A stretch of DNA of 64,000 nt from Prostheceraeus crozeri (lineage: Eukaryota > Platyhelminthes > Polycladida > Euryleptidae), in NCBI GenBank assembly GCA_907163375.1, contig CAJQUW010009202.1:62002-126001 (forward strand). Direction: 5' to 3'. The notes beneath the pieces were generated by a model. That model was not told where the DNA came from. It worked only from the letters and a program-made list of their open reading frames with translations, and searched no databases. Positions 63,014 to 64,000 of this stretch are shown piece by piece; position 1 is the first letter of the stretch, and each line of letters starts with the position of its first letter. A program made the position numbers and the translations under genes.

Positions 63014-64000
63014 ACAGGGTTTCCGCGATTTTCAAAGATCATTTTTCCTGGAGTCTTCTAATGAAATTTCCAGACGTTTTCCAGGAGGTTTACATGATTG
63101 GATTTACAAACGAATGTTACAGAATTCGTAATATACCAGGTGCAAGTTCTTTGCATTACATATGGGAGGGATACAATAACTGATTTTACAATAGCTTCAA
63201 CGTATGTTTCCACTCCAGCCTTAAAACGAATCCCGAATGAATCTGAACAGGCCGCCTTAAAATTCATGAACTCTGGTCCTGATAAGTAATTTATGATTTC
63301 TGACGATTAAAATACTTCAGGCGCTCGGAGTACGACGTTCCACTGTGGCTGAAACGCACCGTTGATCAATTGGTCCATCCATGAAAACTCGTCGGTATTA
63401 CTAAGTACACAGGCCTCACAGCAAGTAAGCATGTACAAATAGGAGGGTTAACTTGCGATGGTCAATAAGTGCAAAAATAGGACAATGAAGATGTCTTTTT
63501 AACTTTTTTTTTGCTCCTTGCTATTTTCTTGAAGCTTTGTTCCTTTCTCTAAGTGATTGAAGCGACGCCATGAATTTCTGTAAGATTTCTGGGATTCAAT
63601 AAATGGGCATCGAATTTCGAATCCTTTAATCGAAGATCGAATGAAAACCCAAGAAGCAATGGTTGGGAGGACAAGCATCTCTTCGATTAAACTAAGTTGG
63701 CACAAACCACAATTATGAATTTTGATCGGTGCCATAAACGCCATTGACTAAAAAACTTGAGACTGAGGAAAATTCGGATATTTCTATTTAATTGACGCAA
63801 ATATGATTTCTTGAGGCATCGATGTCTTTTTGCGTCAGAGAGTGCAAAACACATTTTCATAAAGGACTGTGAGAAAGCCATAATTCAGATCGGTAGTTGT
63901 GGTGTGTACCAGAGTATACTCGCTGAACTATTATAGAGTTCTTGCATGAAACTAACCTATATGTCCCTTTCATTCAAGGTTGTCATTCATTCTCTGTATG
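63014..64000. other. Nothing firm
   Basis: Minus-strand open frames at 63058-63267 and 63499-63744 may be upstream pieces of the hAT-like relic, but no motif supports this. Confidence 0.35.

Overview
The window is animal nuclear DNA. It is AT-rich and intron-dominated. Conserved-protein exons and the mix of Polinton, pogo-like, Tc1-like, IS630-like and hAT-like DNA transposons, LINEs and Penelope-like elements suggest an invertebrate metazoan; the species cannot be named from sequence alone.

Host gene. Four minus-strand exons with consensus splice sites spell an UNC-50/GMH1 homologue: a start exon at 51091-51343, a 26-bp microexon at 43452-43477, a 66-bp exon at 40041-40106 and a 276-bp exon at 246-521. 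The last exon or exons lie off the left edge. Almost everything else in 522-51090 is intron. The last intron in view is about 39.5 kb.

Left flank and nested block. A decayed Tc1-like transposon (1659-3274) and a LINE tail relic lie in 1-9278. From 9279 to 35243 sits a pogo-like transposon (TA target duplication, perfect 23-bp terminal inverted repeats, psq-HTH/CENP-B/DDE transposase with a C-terminal PHD-like finger). Its transposase is split by a 23.7-kb Polinton (10513-34227) flanked by a 6-bp duplication TGCGAT. The Polinton has about 1.24-kb terminal inverted repeats that are nearly identical, so it is recent. It looks almost whole, with about two apparent breaks. It carries protein-primed DNA polymerase B, integrase with chromodomain, packaging ATPase, adenain-like protease, double jelly-roll capsid protein, other virion-type proteins, a DEDDh exonuclease, RING-like proteins, and several small genes behind TATA boxes.

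The most unusual part is 23916-25162. It holds two tandem PC4/Sub1-like proteins followed by a two-repeat TATA-binding-protein homologue. Together with strong TATA boxes and a 148-bp repeat placed in front of the small genes, this suggests that the Polinton brings its own promoter-recognition module.

Right half. 35.6-51 kb holds a hAT-like fragment, hammerhead-like motifs, a LINE 5' fragment, and two Penelope-like elements, one split by a 3-kb LINE with its own target duplication. 51.8-64 kb is a transposon graveyard: another Penelope fragment, a Tc1-like relic, three LINE relics, an IS630/mariner-type transposon whose ends are arrays of 21-bp repeats, and a second hAT-like relic with a coiled coil.
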